Shown here: positions 63,184 through 64,000 of the stretch, one piece after another
Position numbering within the stretch: position 1 is the stretch's first letter
Layout: each line of letters opens with the position of its first letter
From: Nonomuraea zeae
GTDB taxonomy: Bacteria > Actinomycetota > Actinomycetes > Streptosporangiales > Streptosporangiaceae
DNA: 64,000 nucleotides
NCBI RefSeq assembly: GCF_005889725.1
Contig: NZ_VCKX01000007.1
Coordinates: 47,586-111,585, forward strand
Direction of reading: 5' to 3'
Notes under the pieces: model-generated
Told to the model about the DNA's origin: nothing
Databases searched by the model: none
What the model saw: the letters and a program-made list of their open reading frames with translations, nothing else
Translations under genes and position numbers: made by a program

Positions 63184-63621
63184 TCACGACAAGCGGGTCT
63201 TGATGTAGCAAAGCGTGAGCGGCTCGTCCAGGTACTTGCCGTAGGGGGCGGTCCGTACGTACCCGGAGCTCTCGTAGAGGGCGATGGCCTCGGGCTGGCG
63301 GACGCCGGTCGCCAGGCGCAGCCGGTCGTAGCCCAGCTCCACGGCGCGTTCCTCCAGGGCCTTCAGCAGGGACCTGGCGATGCCGCGTCCCCGGTGCGCG
63401 GGGGCGACGTACATGCGCTTGAGCTCGCCCGTCGTCCCCTCCACCGGCTGCACCGCGCCGCACCCGACGGCGAGCCGGCCGTCCACGGCCACCAGGTACG
63501 TCGCGTCGGCGCGCACGGTCGAGCGGCCCTCGGAGCCGTATTTGGCGACCAGTTCGGCGAAGGCCGCGTCGAGCAGGGCGGCTAGGTCGGTGTCGGTGGG
63601 GTCGCGCTGCACAATCAGCAT
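63184..63621 (-). CDS. GNAT-family N-acetyltransferase
   Basis: 145 residues. Acetyl-CoA-binding motif A is RGRGIARSLLKALEERA (the R/Q-x-x-G-x-G/A loop, preceded by LKRMYVAPAH), and the C-terminal strand is ALYESSGYVRTAPYGKY. ATG 63621 starts MLIVQRDPTD; the frame extends 20 codons further upstream without a ribosome site. Substrate unknown. It converges on the thiamine-binding-like gene with a 4-base gap. Confidence 0.88.
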   Translation of the reverse strand: MLIVQRDPTDTDLAALLDAAFAELVAKYGSEGRSTVRADATYLVAVDGRLAVGCGAVQPVEGTTGELKRMYVAPAHRGRGIARSLLKALEERAVELGYDRLRLATGVRQPEAIALYESSGYVRTAPYGKYLDEPLTLCYIKTRLS

Positions 63622-64000
63622 GCGAGCCAGCCTAGGAAACCACCGCACCGCCGCGACCGGCTCCCCATCGGGAAGAGACATCCGCGCAGGTCCAGCTCAC
63701 GCATCCCCGCAGACCTCAGCTCACGCACCCCCACAGACCTCAGCTCACGGATCCTTGCCGTCCCCTCCCGCATCCCCACAGGCCCGGCTCTCATATCCCC
63801 ACGGGACCGGCTCGCGCCCTCAGCCTCCTGTGAGCTGCCGCCCGACCTTCGTGGGGGGGCGCGGGCGAGCATTCCCGAGCCCGCCAGCCGTTTCCACCAC
63901 CCCGGAAAGCGATCCACGGTCACCGAACCCGTCCGACCCGCCCCGAGCGAGCCGTGGACCACCACAGACCTGACCACCGGACACCCGGCCTGCCCCCTCG
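63622..64000. other. Non-coding tail with a 24-bp tandem repeat
   Basis: I see no convincing gene in these 379 bases. The core CAGCTCACG recurs at exactly 24-base spacing (63693, 63717, 63741), giving about three repeat units. A minus-strand frame through it would encode an 8-residue repeat, but it overlaps the acetyltransferase start and lacks a ribosome site. A gene beginning beyond the window cannot be excluded. Confidence 0.5.

Noticed and set aside
63615..63977. A 120-codon minus-strand frame with 8-residue repeats
   Set aside because: It overlaps the acetyltransferase start, lacks a ribosome site and its repeats follow from the DNA repeat alone.

Overview
The window is high-GC actinobacterial DNA, most likely from the order Streptosporangiales (a Nonomuraea-like organism). 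That placement is inferred from codon use, frequent GTG/TTG starts and gene order; no taxonomic marker was searched. Its backbone is a long, mostly minus-strand housekeeping block in the order familiar from actinomycetes: lysA-hom // thrC-thrB-rho // rpmE-prfA-prmC-tsaC // glyA-wecA-like-atpI-atpB-E-F-H-A-G-D-C-DUF2550. Each '//' marks a place where accessory genes sit inside the block.

Layout. 1-3.4 kb: the end of a carotenoid oxygenase gene, an aldehyde dehydrogenase with its likely TetR regulator, and a STAS anti-anti-sigma protein. 3.4-6.6 kb: an ABC-2 exporter operon with a histidine kinase but no response regulator. 6.7-7.3 kb: a PduO-type cobalamin adenosyltransferase. 7.4-15.6 kb: the complete F1Fo ATP synthase operon. 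15.7-24.2 kb: wecA-like, glyA, a two-gene accessory unit encoding a 739-residue low-complexity protein with a duplicated module, then tsaC, prmC, prfA and rpmE. 24.4-27.4 kb: a secreted Lys-rich protein and a two-component system. 27.5-32.2 kb: rho, thrB, thrC.

32.3-42.6 kb: an island of glycosyltransferase genes inserted between thrC and hom. Four GT2 paralogues share an extra C-terminal domain, and two others carry a DDDDWYG motif (one is a fusion). A small membrane coiled-coil protein heads the plus-strand operon. After hom, lysA and a stand-alone ArgS-like DALR-domain protein, the same theme resumes at 46.2-49.7 kb with a CgeB-like glycosyltransferase and a divergent asparagine-synthase-like enzyme. 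I read these genes together as a cell-surface or secreted glycan locus. It has no visible polymerase or flippase, so the product is unknown.

50.0-60.3 kb is about alpha-glucoside and trehalose metabolism: treS behind a leader that can fold into a three-way-junction RNA, a PadR-controlled MacB/FtsX-type exporter, and a divergent sugar-uptake operon with two different lipoprotein binding proteins, two permeases (one carrying an inserted SdrD/Cna-B-like domain) and no ATPase. 60.3-64 kb holds a secreted M1 metallopeptidase, ung, two small proteins, a GNAT acetyltransferase and a non-coding tail. No rRNA, tRNA, CRISPR array, insertion sequence or phage gene was recognised.
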